A stretch of 64,000 bases of DNA from Bacillus sp. ISL-45 (GCF_018613195.1 NZ_JAGGQQ010000006.1:1-64000), one strand, 5' to 3'. Counted from the stretch's first letter, positions 37,699 to 46,069 are shown. The notes: generated by a model not told the origin, from the letters alone. Numbers and translations: made by a program.

Positions 37699-38664
37699 AT
37701 GGATATGCTGGAAAAGAAGATCTATTTTATCGGCGGAAAAGGCGGCGTTGGCAAAAGTACTACATCTGCAGCCATGGCGCTCTTACTTGCGCAAAAAGGG
37801 AAAAGGATTCTGCTGGTTTCAACCGATCCCGCCCATAATACAGGGGATCTATTCCACCGGAACTTTACTGGCGGTAAAATTGAAAATGCAACCCGGAATC
37901 TTGATGTACTGGAGATTGACTCGGAGCAGGAGTCCAGGAACTATATCAATAGTGTAAAAGGCAACTTGAAAGGCCTGGTGAAAGCGACGATGCTGGAGGA
38001 GGTTAACAGGCAGATTGACATGGCAGCATCCTCGCCTGGTGCAGAAGAGGCAGCGCTGTTTGACAAGATCACCTCATTAGTCCTGGAGGAAATAACAAAT
38101 TATGATGCCATTGTTTTTGATACAGCACCGACAGGACATACAATCAGGCTGCTGACACTTCCGGAATTAATGGGCGTTTGGATGGACGGGCTGTTGGAAC
38201 GGCGCAAAAAAGTGAATGAAAATTATGCACAGTGGATGAATGATGGTGAAGTGGTTGAAGACCCTTTATATGATAAGCTTAATGAACGAAAAAACCGTTT
38301 TAAGCGTGTAAGAGAAATCTTGCTTGATGGCATACAAACCGAGTATGTGTTTGTACTAAACGCCGAGCGCCTTCCAATCCTTGAAACGAACAAGGCAATC
38401 GAAACATTGCACCAGCACGGTATACATGTTAACTCGATCGTTGTCAACAAGGTCATCCCCAAGGAGGCAGACGGAAGGTTCATGGCGCAAAGGAGAACGA
38501 ATGAGCGTTTGTATCTTGATGAAATCAAAGAGAAATTCAAAAATCAGAGACAGGTTTTCTTGCCGCTCCTGGAGCAGGATATTTCCTCGCTTAGCACATT
38601 GGAATACATTTCAGGTCTTTTGGGAAAACAAATCGATTCAGTCTTAAACCATATTCAAAAGTAG
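37699..38664 (+). CDS. ArsA/GET3 family ATPase
   Basis: A 321-residue single-domain ATPase of the ArsA/TRC40 class. The deviant Walker A GKGGVGKST is at residues 13-21, the A-loop aspartate region FDTAPTGHTIRLL follows near 138-150, and LVSTDPAHN near 40-48 is the switch I. No arsenical pump (arsB), arsR or arsC is nearby, so arsenite export is not supported; partnership with the cory-CC-star protein and CstA is suggested by gene order. Targeting of a membrane protein, as for GET3, is another possibility. Confidence 0.82.
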   Translation: MDMLEKKIYFIGGKGGVGKSTTSAAMALLLAQKGKRILLVSTDPAHNTGDLFHRNFTGGKIENATRNLDVLEIDSEQESRNYINSVKGNLKGLVKATMLEEVNRQIDMAASSPGAEEAALFDKITSLVLEEITNYDAIVFDTAPTGHTIRLLTLPELMGVWMDGLLERRKKVNENYAQWMNDGEVVEDPLYDKLNERKNRFKRVREILLDGIQTEYVFVLNAERLPILETNKAIETLHQHGIHVNSIVVNKVIPKEADGRFMAQRRTNERLYLDEIKEKFKNQRQVFLPLLEQDISSLSTLEYISGLLGKQIDSVLNHIQK

Positions 38665-38778
38665 AGTTTTCATTTTATTTATTAGGGTTATATAAAAACA
38701 TGGATAATTTTTTTGAGTAGCATGGAAACTAAAGCTAATGATTGGCGGAGAATTTGTTTTACAGAAAGGGGCACGAAA

Positions 38779-39456
38779 ATGAGGCGGATCTATGCCGGTT
38801 CGATTACATCTTATAGTCAGTTCGGACATTTGAAGGTCCCAAAGGGCATTAGAAATATCTGTCCAGTATGCAAGGAAAAAGTTGAATTTGTTCTTAAGTC
38901 GACATATCAGAGCAGCAAACATGGGCTGATGACTGAAAGTGCTTGTCCCTCATGCAAACATAGTGTTCCCTTTGTTATCATTACAAGGGATCACGAGACC
39001 CAGCCCGATGTGTACATATATGATCCACAGAGCTCCACAGATCCGACAAGCCAGATACAGCATATTCCCAAAATACCCGAAGAATTGATAAGGGCTTATA
39101 AATCGGCAGTCAGCGTCTATCTTTCAAAAGAGAATACAGCCACTGCGGTACTGGCCAAGCGTGTCATTGAGAATGTTCTAAAAAACTTTTTAGGTGACAA
39201 GGCAAAGGGCATGACACTTGATCAGCAATTCGAGATATTACCAGACCATATTAATTTAGTAAATCCAGTTACCTCATTAAGCCCCTTGATGAAACCTGAA
39301 GGGGGACTCCATAGGATGCTTGAGTTGGAAACGGACATGGATGATGAAATGACAGAACTAATAATGGATTTACTGGAGGATTTGATCCAGTATCTGTTCG
39401 TATTGCCCGGAAAAATTGAAATGACCCGGGAACAAATTGAAAAAAAGTTAAATTGA
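38779..39456 (+). CDS. DUF4145 domain protein with zinc ribbon
   Basis: A 225-residue protein. A four-cysteine zinc ribbon, CPVC (about residues 25-28) and CPSC (about 55-58), precedes a helical DUF4145 domain (about 95-220) with VLAKRVIENVLKNFLG, the family's signature helix. I start it at 38779, eight bases after AAAGGGG; an upstream frame begins at 38713 without signals. DUF4145 domains often occur in defence or nucleic-acid contexts, but no such partner lies here. Function unknown. Confidence 0.7.
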   Translation: MRRIYAGSITSYSQFGHLKVPKGIRNICPVCKEKVEFVLKSTYQSSKHGLMTESACPSCKHSVPFVIITRDHETQPDVYIYDPQSSTDPTSQIQHIPKIPEELIRAYKSAVSVYLSKENTATAVLAKRVIENVLKNFLGDKAKGMTLDQQFEILPDHINLVNPVTSLSPLMKPEGGLHRMLELETDMDDEMTELIMDLLEDLIQYLFVLPGKIEMTREQIEKKLN

Positions 39457-39465
39457 ATTGACTTC

Positions 39466-39495
39466 AAGCAGCTTCCACGGGAGGCTGTTTTTTTG
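39466..39495 (+). terminator. terminator of DUF4145 gene
   Basis: AAGCAGCTTCC pairs with GGAGGCTGTTT and runs into seven T residues, about ten bases after the stop codon. Confidence 0.8.
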
Positions 39496-39527
39496 GTATA
39501 GTAGGAGGGGTAAAAGGGGGAGCAGCT

Positions 39528-40727
39528 GTGAATTACATAAAAAACTTTAGTGTGATACTTGCCATCCTGATGGCATTTTTTATTTTACCAATCCTTGCCT
39601 CGGCGCATAATGGCTCACGGGATGAACTTGGCGGCCATTTCCGCAATGCAGATTGCGTATATATCCTTCATGAGCCAACGTCGATTGCGAAAAGCGCAGA
39701 CAATATCGGCGAGCTTATCCGATTGATTCATCAGTATAACAGTAATTCTGATTGTGCAGCCGGACTCAATGAGGAAAAAGTAGATTTGGAGGGGAATACT
39801 TTCTCAGGGGCAGGGAATGATGCTTCTGAATCCAATCAGGCTGCAGGCGAAATGCCTAAAGCTGAAGTTTCTACCGGCAAATTGCAGCTTGGAAAAATGT
39901 ATGAAGCAGAATTGTCTGATTGCATAGACGGCGATACGGCTGTGTTTACGATGAACGGCAAAGACTATAAAACACGTTTTCTCTATATTGACACTCCTGA
40001 AAGTACAAGGACGAAGGAACCATTCGGACCTGAAGCGGCACAGTATACATGTTCCTTTTTAAAGCAGGGAAAAATTAAACTTGAGACGGATGGCGGGAGC
40101 CTTTTCGATAAATATGATCGACTTCTAGCATGGGTTTGGGCAGGAGACAAGCTGCATCAGGAGGAAATCACGAAGGCAGGACTGGTCGAAGACTTTTACG
40201 ATTATGGCAGTTATAAGTATGAAAATCGAATCTGGTCTGCGATGGATTATGCAGAAGATAGTGGAAAAGGCATATATGCAGCTACAGATGGTCCAGAAGA
40301 GGGAAATGAACAATCACAAGAGCAACCAAAAAACCAAGATGATCATACCAGCCAAGAGCAGCAACCTAAAAATGACAGTGAAGAAAATCAACAAGATAGT
40401 CAGCCTGAAGACAGGAAAGAAGATACCAAAGTAACAGACCAACAGCGTGAATCAAAACAAGAATCCGATCAGGCTGACACTGCTGACGAAGAATTTGACT
40501 ACAGCTTTTTAATCGGCCTGTTGTACGCCTTGTTATTTTACCTCACCGTTCCCATAAAGAAGGCGATGGGGAAGCGGACGCTGATCGCTCACAGGTTGTG
40601 GAGCAAAAAATGGCCGCTCAACCTGTTACTTGGCGTAATTTATGCTTACCTTTGCTACATTACCTTACTACTATTGCTAGTGGAAATACTTCATTTTTTT
40701 AAGAATAAAAGGCGTAAGAGAAAGTAA
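39528..40727 (+). CDS. membrane-anchored staphylococcal-nuclease-type nuclease
   Basis: A 399-residue three-part protein. Residues 1-26 form a signal peptide (ends LASA), 27-80 a small Cys-containing domain (C43, C76) resembling YHYH-type secreted modules, and 120-252 a thermonuclease domain. The active-site set is complete: CIDGDT, R150, D155, T156, E158 in RFLYIDTPE, and R198 in DRLLAWV. A Gln/Asp/Glu-rich disordered linker (255-325) leads to two C-terminal membrane segments and a basic KRRKRK end. It should cut nucleic acid outside the cell while tethered to the membrane. Start is GTG with GGGGGAG upstream. Confidence 0.8.
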   Translation: MNYIKNFSVILAILMAFFILPILASAHNGSRDELGGHFRNADCVYILHEPTSIAKSADNIGELIRLIHQYNSNSDCAAGLNEEKVDLEGNTFSGAGNDASESNQAAGEMPKAEVSTGKLQLGKMYEAELSDCIDGDTAVFTMNGKDYKTRFLYIDTPESTRTKEPFGPEAAQYTCSFLKQGKIKLETDGGSLFDKYDRLLAWVWAGDKLHQEEITKAGLVEDFYDYGSYKYENRIWSAMDYAEDSGKGIYAATDGPEEGNEQSQEQPKNQDDHTSQEQQPKNDSEENQQDSQPEDRKEDTKVTDQQRESKQESDQADTADEEFDYSFLIGLLYALLFYLTVPIKKAMGKRTLIAHRLWSKKWPLNLLLGVIYAYLCYITLLLLLVEILHFFKNKRRKRK

Positions 40728-40753
40728 CGAACACTATCGGATGGAAAAAGGTA

Positions 40754-40788
40754 AAAATGTCCGTCATCAGGGTTATGACGGACACTAA
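40754..40788 (-). terminator. hairpin, likely terminator of the 40864 gene
   Basis: TGTCCGTCAT / ATGACGGACA is a perfect ten-bp stem with a six-base loop; on the minus strand TTTTTACC follows. It is about 75 bases beyond the stop of the minus-strand gene, and a degenerate second copy (gaccgtcat...gggtggcg) lies in between, so it may be an intergenic repeat acting as terminator. Confidence 0.65.
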
Positions 40789-40863
40789 CTGCGGGAATAC
40801 CCGAAAAACTGACCGTCATCCTTTATGGGTGGCGTTTTCTATTTTAGCTAGAACCCAGCTTTC

Positions 40864-41643
40864 CTATGGTGACGCGATCTTCAGCATTTTGAAGAAATCA
40901 TCTCGATTATATGCCTCGTAAAGCAGTCTTTCATGATTGAAAATGGCGTAATACGGCAGCGAATCGATTTTTAAATCAGGGAATTGCTGGCGTGCTTCCT
41001 CAAGGTTGTTAATCTTCAAAGAATGTGCCTTGTGTACATATTTGTTATTTACCTGTTCGAGAGCCCAATTTTCCTGCAGCGCTTCTGGTTTATACAGTTC
41101 AAGTACAGCCAAGTAGCCTGGTTCTTCGGCAAGTTGTGCCTGATAAGCAACCACTTTTTCAATGATTAATGGAAAAGCATAATGATAGACTTGATCTCCA
41201 CTGGAGGCCTGGATGATTACGGTACTTTGGCCAGCCACATTGTTAAAAGTATAGGTATCATCAAAAACTGTTTCCAGCGGAAGATTCCCCATCTCCAAAT
41301 CTCCTTGTCCCTCTGAGCGGTAAACGGATATGTTGTCTATTCCCGCCTTTTCAGGAAAAGTAATCTTCATTTCGCTGAACGGCTTCACACTGACAGGCAG
41401 CTGATCATGGAACAGGATTGGCGGCTCATCCTGGTCGATGACAGGTCCGGTGCCTTTTTCTACCCAGGCAAATGTACCTGATTTATATATAACTTCCTGG
41501 TCTCCAACGGTGATTACTGCTTCTGGAATACTGTAAGACGGTTCTTTTTCCTGTTCCTGCATAAGCGTCCGGTATCTATCTATTGTGAAAATCAGCAATA
41601 TCGCGATGAGAAGTATTCCATATGGGAGCCATTTACTTTTCAT
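40864..41643 (-). CDS. hypothetical membrane-anchored extracellular protein
   Basis: A 259-residue protein with one N-terminal membrane segment (residues 5-22) and a strand-rich outer domain. The outer part begins with beta-type sequence (AVITVGDQEVIYKSGTFAWV) and ends in an alpha/beta segment that looks thioredoxin-like only in outline (FPDLKIDSLPYYAIFNHE), without any cysteine. No family recognised. Its start overlaps the end of a 56-residue membrane ORF, so the two form one unit. Confidence 0.6.
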   Translation of the reverse strand: MKSKWLPYGILLIAILLIFTIDRYRTLMQEQEKEPSYSIPEAVITVGDQEVIYKSGTFAWVEKGTGPVIDQDEPPILFHDQLPVSVKPFSEMKITFPEKAGIDNISVYRSEGQGDLEMGNLPLETVFDDTYTFNNVAGQSTVIIQASSGDQVYHYAFPLIIEKVVAYQAQLAEEPGYLAVLELYKPEALQENWALEQVNNKYVHKAHSLKINNLEEARQQFPDLKIDSLPYYAIFNHERLLYEAYNRDDFFKMLKIASP

Positions 41644-41803
41644 AGTTTGTATTCTTTGAAGTTAGCACCATTTCGATTTCCTCATCCGTTGGTGGTGGTA
41701 GCACTGGGTTTAGATGAGCATTCAACCTATCAATCTTCTTATGCAGTCTAACAACATCAATGAGTATGAACAAAAGTAAAACAATGATTAACCACATTAA
41801 CAT
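41633..41803 (-). CDS. small membrane protein (56 residues)
   Basis: An ORF of 56 codons with AGAGGTG nine bases before its ATG. The product has one N-terminal membrane helix (LMWLIIVLLLFILIDVV) followed by a cytosolic basic and proline-containing tail (HLNPVLPPPTDEE). Its last codons overlap the start of the 259-residue gene (GAA AAG TAA read within ATGAAAAGTAAA), a typical translational coupling. Its position and signals make it likely real. Confidence 0.65.
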   Translation of the reverse strand: MLMWLIIVLLLFILIDVVRLHKKIDRLNAHLNPVLPPPTDEEIEMVLTSKNTNYEK

Positions 41804-41929
41804 ATGAAACACCTCTCTTTTTTCAAATATAAAACAAAAGGCATGGAATAGAAAGGTGAAATTGGATAAAATTTGCGCTGCGCACTGGATTATAATACTA
41901 TCTTAGTGAGTATAAATGGTGGTGTTACA

Positions 41930-43180
41930 GTGGAAATTACAAAGCATTTATTAATGAATCTCTCACTTCTTCTTGTCCTTTTGTTTTTTACACAGTTAAT
42001 CATTGAAAGGCAAGTGAAGGAAGAGAGCCGAGAAAGATATCAATTATTCTATTTTATTATATCGATTTTTACCTGTTATATTTTTTCGGTACAAGTCCAG
42101 GATGGCATTCGCTTTGACCTTCGACAAGTGCCGATGATTCTTGGAAGTCTCTATACTGGATATAGTTTTCTGCTTGCAGGCGTCACAATCCTTATGAGAG
42201 GTTTTTTAGGCATAAACGATGGGTTCTGGGTCTCGGTGGGGGTCTTTGCAGTGCTTGCCATCCTTCTCAAATGGATTCATCCCTGGTTCAATAGGCTTAC
42301 TCTGAACAGCAGAGTAGGTATTTCGGTTTTATTGACCGTAATCACTTCTTTTCTGCTAATGCAGATGGTCGCCGTAGTCAGCGAACCAGTCAGACATCCG
42401 GAAGCCTGGATTAGTTTCATTTTGATTCCTGCCCTGACTTCAGGTCTAATCAGCTATTCAATAGAGACTATTCGTCAAACATTCATTATCCGGCAAAGAC
42501 TAGCTAAGGCCGATAAAATTGAAGCCGTCAGCCATTTAAGTGCGGCTATTTCTCATGAAATCCGTAATCCACTTACAACTGTAAAAGGATTCCTTCAACT
42601 TCTCGGTGAGAAAGGTTATCCTGATGAAAAGAAAAAGGAATTCATCGATATTGCCGTACAGGAATTGAATCGTGCTGAAGAGGTCATTAATGACTATCTT
42701 ACTTTTGCAAGACCTGCTTTTGAAAAGGAAGAGCAAATCGAAGTCGATAAGGAATTGAATCAGGTTCTTAATGTACTAAATCCATTGGCTAACCTTAATG
42801 GTGTGAAAATAATAAAAAAGTATAGTCCGGGATTAGTCATATCAGGAGATCGTTCCAAATTCAAGCAAGGATTCATCAACCTGATCAAGAACGGTTTGGA
42901 GTCTATGCCAAACGGCGGGGAACTAATCGTCCAAACCTTCCGCACCGGAACTGTGATCCATATCCTTGTGAGAGATACAGGCCTCGGGATGACTGAAGAA
43001 CAGATTGCCCGCCTGGGAGAACCATACTACACGACAAAAGGGCAGCAAGGAACCGGTCTTGGCATGATGGTGACTTTCAGCATAATCCGTGCAATGAGAG
43101 GTAAGGTAGAGGTCAAGAGCCAGGTTGGCACAGGGACAACCTTCCATATCCGCTTCAGCAATATAATAGAAAACAGCTAA
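41930..43180 (+). CDS. sensor histidine kinase, KinB-like
   Basis: A 416-residue membrane kinase. Six hydrophobic segments of the LytS/YhcK-type (5TMR-LYT) sensor occupy about residues 5-180, with the typical FDLRQVPMILGSLYTG loop. The HisKA domain follows with the phosphoacceptor H209 in ISHEIRNPLTTVKGF, then an HATPase domain with N box NLIKNGLES, DTGLGM and GTGLGM. This order is that of sporulation kinase KinB, but no kapB follows and no response regulator is adjacent, so it is an orphan kinase that could feed Spo0F. I start it at GTG 41930 behind GGTGGTG; an upstream frame begins at 41873. Confidence 0.78.
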   Translation: MEITKHLLMNLSLLLVLLFFTQLIIERQVKEESRERYQLFYFIISIFTCYIFSVQVQDGIRFDLRQVPMILGSLYTGYSFLLAGVTILMRGFLGINDGFWVSVGVFAVLAILLKWIHPWFNRLTLNSRVGISVLLTVITSFLLMQMVAVVSEPVRHPEAWISFILIPALTSGLISYSIETIRQTFIIRQRLAKADKIEAVSHLSAAISHEIRNPLTTVKGFLQLLGEKGYPDEKKKEFIDIAVQELNRAEEVINDYLTFARPAFEKEEQIEVDKELNQVLNVLNPLANLNGVKIIKKYSPGLVISGDRSKFKQGFINLIKNGLESMPNGGELIVQTFRTGTVIHILVRDTGLGMTEEQIARLGEPYYTTKGQQGTGLGMMVTFSIIRAMRGKVEVKSQVGTGTTFHIRFSNIIENS

Positions 43181-43293
43181 CATTCTCCGTCCACCGATTT
43201 GGGGTGGTATTGGTTTTTTTCTACATTTCTCAGCAGAAATCTTCTGCCAGAAATAAGGGACTATAAACAAGAATTTGTCAGGTTTGTCTTTTG

Positions 43294-43322
43294 TTGACAT
43301 TAAAATCCATCGTTGCTATATT
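43294..43322 (+). promoter_or_regulatory. sigma-A promoter of the cold-shock gene
   Basis: TTGACA (43294-43299) and TATATT (43317-43322) are exactly 17 bases apart. Transcription would begin near 43329, leaving a leader of about 147 bases before the csp start codon, the long leader usual for cold-shock genes. Confidence 0.7.
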
Positions 43323-43475
43323 GAAATTAGCTGATTGCACACGTATTAGGCACTTTGCAATTTGCTTATTCTAATGTTTTCAGACGTTTGAATAGGTCAT
43401 GTATGAGGAACTAGTCGTTGTGATTTGCTAAATTTTAATCATGGCTTGTTCGGCCGATCTAGGAGGATTTGTCAC

Positions 43476-43676
43476 ATGAAAAACGGTAAGGTTAAATGGT
43501 TCAATGCAGAAAAAGGATTTGGTTTCATCGAAGCTGAAGACGGCAATGACGTATTCGTACATTACTCTGCTATTCAAACAGAAGGTTTCAAAACATTAGA
43601 AGAAGGCCAGGAAGTATCTTTCGAGGTTGTGGAAGGTGCTCGCGGACCGCAAGCTGCTAACGTTACAAAACGATAA
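43476..43676 (+). CDS. cspD: cold-shock protein (CspD-like)
   Basis: A 66-residue five-stranded OB-fold RNA/DNA-binding protein. RNP1 (KGFGFIE) and RNP2 (DVFVHYS) are intact. The sequence wording ([10 protein letters not shown] at the start) is closest to Bacillus CspD among its paralogs, though paralog names are not secure. AGGAGG sits eight bases before the ATG at 43476. It acts as an RNA chaperone at low temperature. The long leader and the strong promoter suggest control at the RNA level. Confidence 0.9.
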   Translation: MKNGKVKWFNAEKGFGFIEAEDGNDVFVHYSAIQTEGFKTLEEGQEVSFEVVEGARGPQAANVTKR

Positions 43677-43709
43677 TCGTTACTAAACTATCATTCTAAT
43701 TCTAATTTT

Positions 43710-43740
43710 TAGCTCAGCCAACTGGCTGGGCTTTTTATTT
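43710..43740 (+). terminator. terminator of cold-shock gene
   Basis: GCTCAGCCA / TGGCTGGGC with a two-base loop followed by TTTTTATTT, about 35 bases after the csp stop codon. Confidence 0.85.
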
Positions 43741-43823
43741 GCCAAAATTTCAATAATTCCGAAACCTTTCCATGATGTAAACCGTAATATCCTTAACAAC
43801 TATTCCACAAGGCGAGGTGTTTG

Positions 43824-44783
43824 ATGTTGGGTATCTTCTTAGCGATTGCGGCGGGTGCAGGGGTTCTCTTTGCCATAGCTTATTTTTCGGGCAATGGAAG
43901 CAAAAAGAAAGTTTTATTGAAGGAGAATATACCGGGTCGTCTCGGCTTGCTGGATGATGTGCCGGCTTCTGCTATCCTAAATAAATTAGAAAACGCACTT
44001 CCTTACGAGTATATCAATCAAGTAAAACTTCGATATTTAAGTGACCATCCCCAAATTTCCGATGATGAGTTTGAGTGGCGCCTACTTGAATTAAAACGAT
44101 ATTTCTTCCTCAATTCGGTTATGAAAAGCACTCCAATGTTCAGCAGCGAAGTCGATGAGGTGTGGCATGAGATGCTGATTTTCACGAAGCAATATGAATC
44201 ATTTTCTGAAAAATATCTTGGCAGAATGCTTCATCATACGCCCAACCTCGAGCCTGAACCAGCACCCCAGCAAAGGGCGTTCTTTGATTGGGTGTTTGCT
44301 CAGCTATTTGAAATAACTGAATACACATGGCAGACATGGGGAGACTTTTTCCATTATCCATTGGATCAGCAGGTACTCCAAAAAATCGGTTCACTTAGTG
44401 ACGATGAGCTGAAGCGGCAATTTTTCAAGGTCACCGAGGATAATCAGGAATTGGTTGATTATTTAACCAAACAGCTGAGGTCTCAACTAAGAAAAGCCCA
44501 AGAAATATACCATGTTGATAGAAAAGGGTCTTTTGAAAGGCCAGGACTTTTTGGTGACCTATCAGGTTTAAGCCTGGTAATGGTGTTTTATTCATATTAT
44601 TACTTTGATGAATACTGGGACCATGCACAAGCTTATGCGTATTCACACCAGGCACATGGAACATCGGGCTGCAGTGCTGTTTTTTGCGGTTCAGGAGATA
44701 CACATGATTCCCATAATGATGGCAGCGGACACAGCTGTTCTTCCAGCAGCTGTTCAAGCTGTGGCGGAGGATGCTCATCTTAA
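43824..44783 (+). CDS. DUF1399-like (glycine-rich-domain type) protein with Cys-rich tail
   Basis: A 319-residue protein. An N-terminal membrane segment (residues 2-20) is followed by a domain with EVDEVWHEMLIFTKQY and LGRMLHHTP, the WH...Y...HH pattern of the DUF1399 (GRDP-like) family. A hydrophobic FYSYYYFDEYWD stretch precedes a low-complexity C-terminus of Gly, Ser, His and Cys with six cysteines in the last 30 residues. The tail could bind metal; that is inference. ATG 43824 follows GGCGAGGTG. A terminator follows the gene. Confidence 0.65.
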   Translation: MLGIFLAIAAGAGVLFAIAYFSGNGSKKKVLLKENIPGRLGLLDDVPASAILNKLENALPYEYINQVKLRYLSDHPQISDDEFEWRLLELKRYFFLNSVMKSTPMFSSEVDEVWHEMLIFTKQYESFSEKYLGRMLHHTPNLEPEPAPQQRAFFDWVFAQLFEITEYTWQTWGDFFHYPLDQQVLQKIGSLSDDELKRQFFKVTEDNQELVDYLTKQLRSQLRKAQEIYHVDRKGSFERPGLFGDLSGLSLVMVFYSYYYFDEYWDHAQAYAYSHQAHGTSGCSAVFCGSGDTHDSHNDGSGHSCSSSSCSSCGGGCSS

Positions 44784-44790
44784 GAATAAG

Positions 44791-44821
44791 AAACCTGCTA
44801 GTAATCGCTAGCGGGTTTTAA
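44791..44821 (+). terminator. terminator
   Basis: AACCTGCTAG / CTAGCGGGTT with a six-base loop followed by TTAA, directly after the DUF1399-like gene. Confidence 0.75.
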
Positions 44822-44840
44822 CTTTGGATGATTTTCTTAA

Positions 44841-45027
44841 TTGGCTCATTTCTAAAACTTTGTTGCTATTGACTACAAAATAGGATTGAATGACCTATTT
44901 TTCTTCGTAAAGCTGACTTTTTTGTGAGAAAAGAGCATCCAAACTTAATACCGACCTGCAAAATAGACTTATATTACGTTAAAATCGGCTTTAGGATATT
45001 AACAACAATCTTTACGAAAACAGCCTT
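44841..45027 (+). mobile_element. 187-bp inverted-repeat element, copy 2
   Basis: Same orientation as copy 1 (13688-13873), with long shared blocks. TTAA flanks it on both sides (44837-44840 and 45028-45031), suggestive of a target-site duplication. Its right end overlaps the 3' end of the RsbR-like gene and supplies its last residues and stop codon. Confidence 0.75.
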
Positions 45028-45851
45028 TTAATTACATTCTGCAGATTGCCTTCTGTAATAATATCTGAAAAATCTATTCCCAGCTGAACTGCTGTTTGTG
45101 CAACCTCCGGCCGGATACCTGTAACAATGGTTAGAACGCCCAGCAGCTTTAAGGCGTCCATCAGTTTGAAGATTTGATGGGCTACCATCGTATCAACCAT
45201 CACGACTCCTGAAAGATCAACTATCAAGGTATTGATTCTCGCATCGATACTTTGTGTAAGCGTTGATTCCATCAAGCCCTTTGCTCTCGTTGTATCGATT
45301 TCACCTATCAATGGCAGAAGCCCGACTTCCTTTGTCAGACTAATTACTGGTGCGCTTAATTCCTTAATTAAAGTTGCTTGAGAGGCTAATCGATTCATAA
45401 GGATATCCATGAAAACAATAATAAATGTTTCAAATACGTAATCAAGAGTGTAATTGATTTTTTCTTCCCATGTAAAAACGTCGTCCAGTGTGATCTCCAT
45501 GTCAGTCTGTTTTACGAATTTTTGAACATATTCCCAGTAAACACGACGGAATACGCCTGAATTCCACGCCACTTCTGTCAGGTCCGTTTTAGATTTTATC
45601 CGGTCAGCTGCAGTCTGGCTCGTCCAGGCCGAAATGGTTTCCTTCATCTCTTCCTCAGTCTGATAAAGTGATTTGGCCACAAGGCGAACATAATTTGAAT
45701 TCTGCTCCTTCACCCTGTTCATAACTTCTGGCGGCGCGTCAGCAGAATAATCCGATCCCTTAATAATCCGCTGGCGTTTAAGCCAATCCTCTGTAAAATG
45801 GCTCGCATTGTCGACAAGAAACTTATATAACGCCTCAGTTTTTGGTTCCAT
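45012..45851 (-). CDS. RsbR paralog, STAS-domain stressosome protein
   Basis: A 279-residue protein. A helical N-terminal sensory domain (about 1-155, non-heme-globin fold in known RsbR proteins) precedes a STAS domain (about 168-275). The two phosphorylatable threonines are in place: T187 in IGEIDTTRA and T221 in VDTMVAHQIF, 34 residues apart as in RsbRA (T171, T205). It would join RsbS and RsbT in the stressosome that controls sigma B. The last five residues (KRLFS) and stop are encoded by the end of a mobile repeat, so its native C-terminus may have been replaced. Confidence 0.83.
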   Translation of the reverse strand: MEPKTEALYKFLVDNASHFTEDWLKRQRIIKGSDYSADAPPEVMNRVKEQNSNYVRLVAKSLYQTEEEMKETISAWTSQTAADRIKSKTDLTEVAWNSGVFRRVYWEYVQKFVKQTDMEITLDDVFTWEEKINYTLDYVFETFIIVFMDILMNRLASQATLIKELSAPVISLTKEVGLLPLIGEIDTTRAKGLMESTLTQSIDARINTLIVDLSGVVMVDTMVAHQIFKLMDALKLLGVLTIVTGIRPEVAQTAVQLGIDFSDIITEGNLQNVIKRLFS

Positions 45852-46004
45852 TCATAATCCCTGCTTTATTGATTAGTCATAACTCTATTGTGAAAAACAA
45901 GCACTTAAAAGTCAAATTTCAAATATAATTAGTAAATGTTAATTCAATAGACAATAGTGAAGGAAAAATCAGGTAGATTTTCAAGAGGGTGTCTGATAGG
46001 ATTA

Positions 46005-46016
46005 GAACAAACGTTC
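46005..46016. promoter_or_regulatory. candidate LexA (SOS) box
   Basis: GAACAAACGTTC, with a following C, fits the Bacillus SOS box GAAC-RNRY-GTTC in both half-sites and the spacer rule. It lies about 50 bases upstream of a -10 element (46064-46069) in front of sbcD. LexA control is inferred. Confidence 0.55.
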
Positions 46017-46060
46017 CCTGAATCTTTCCTTTTTTTGAGCACCCATTAAATTTTTGAGTT

Positions 46061-46069
46061 TGATATAAT
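46061..46069 (+). promoter_or_regulatory. candidate extended -10 promoter for sbcDC
   Basis: TGATATAAT is an extended -10 (TGn-TATAAT). There is no good -35 at 17 bases, as is common for this promoter type. It lies 260 bases before sbcD, with a mobile repeat in the leader. Confidence 0.5.

Noticed and set aside
37699-38664. Arsenite efflux ATPase
   Set aside because: The fold is ArsA-like, but no arsB, arsD, arsR or arsC is present and it is paired with a cory-CC-star gene.
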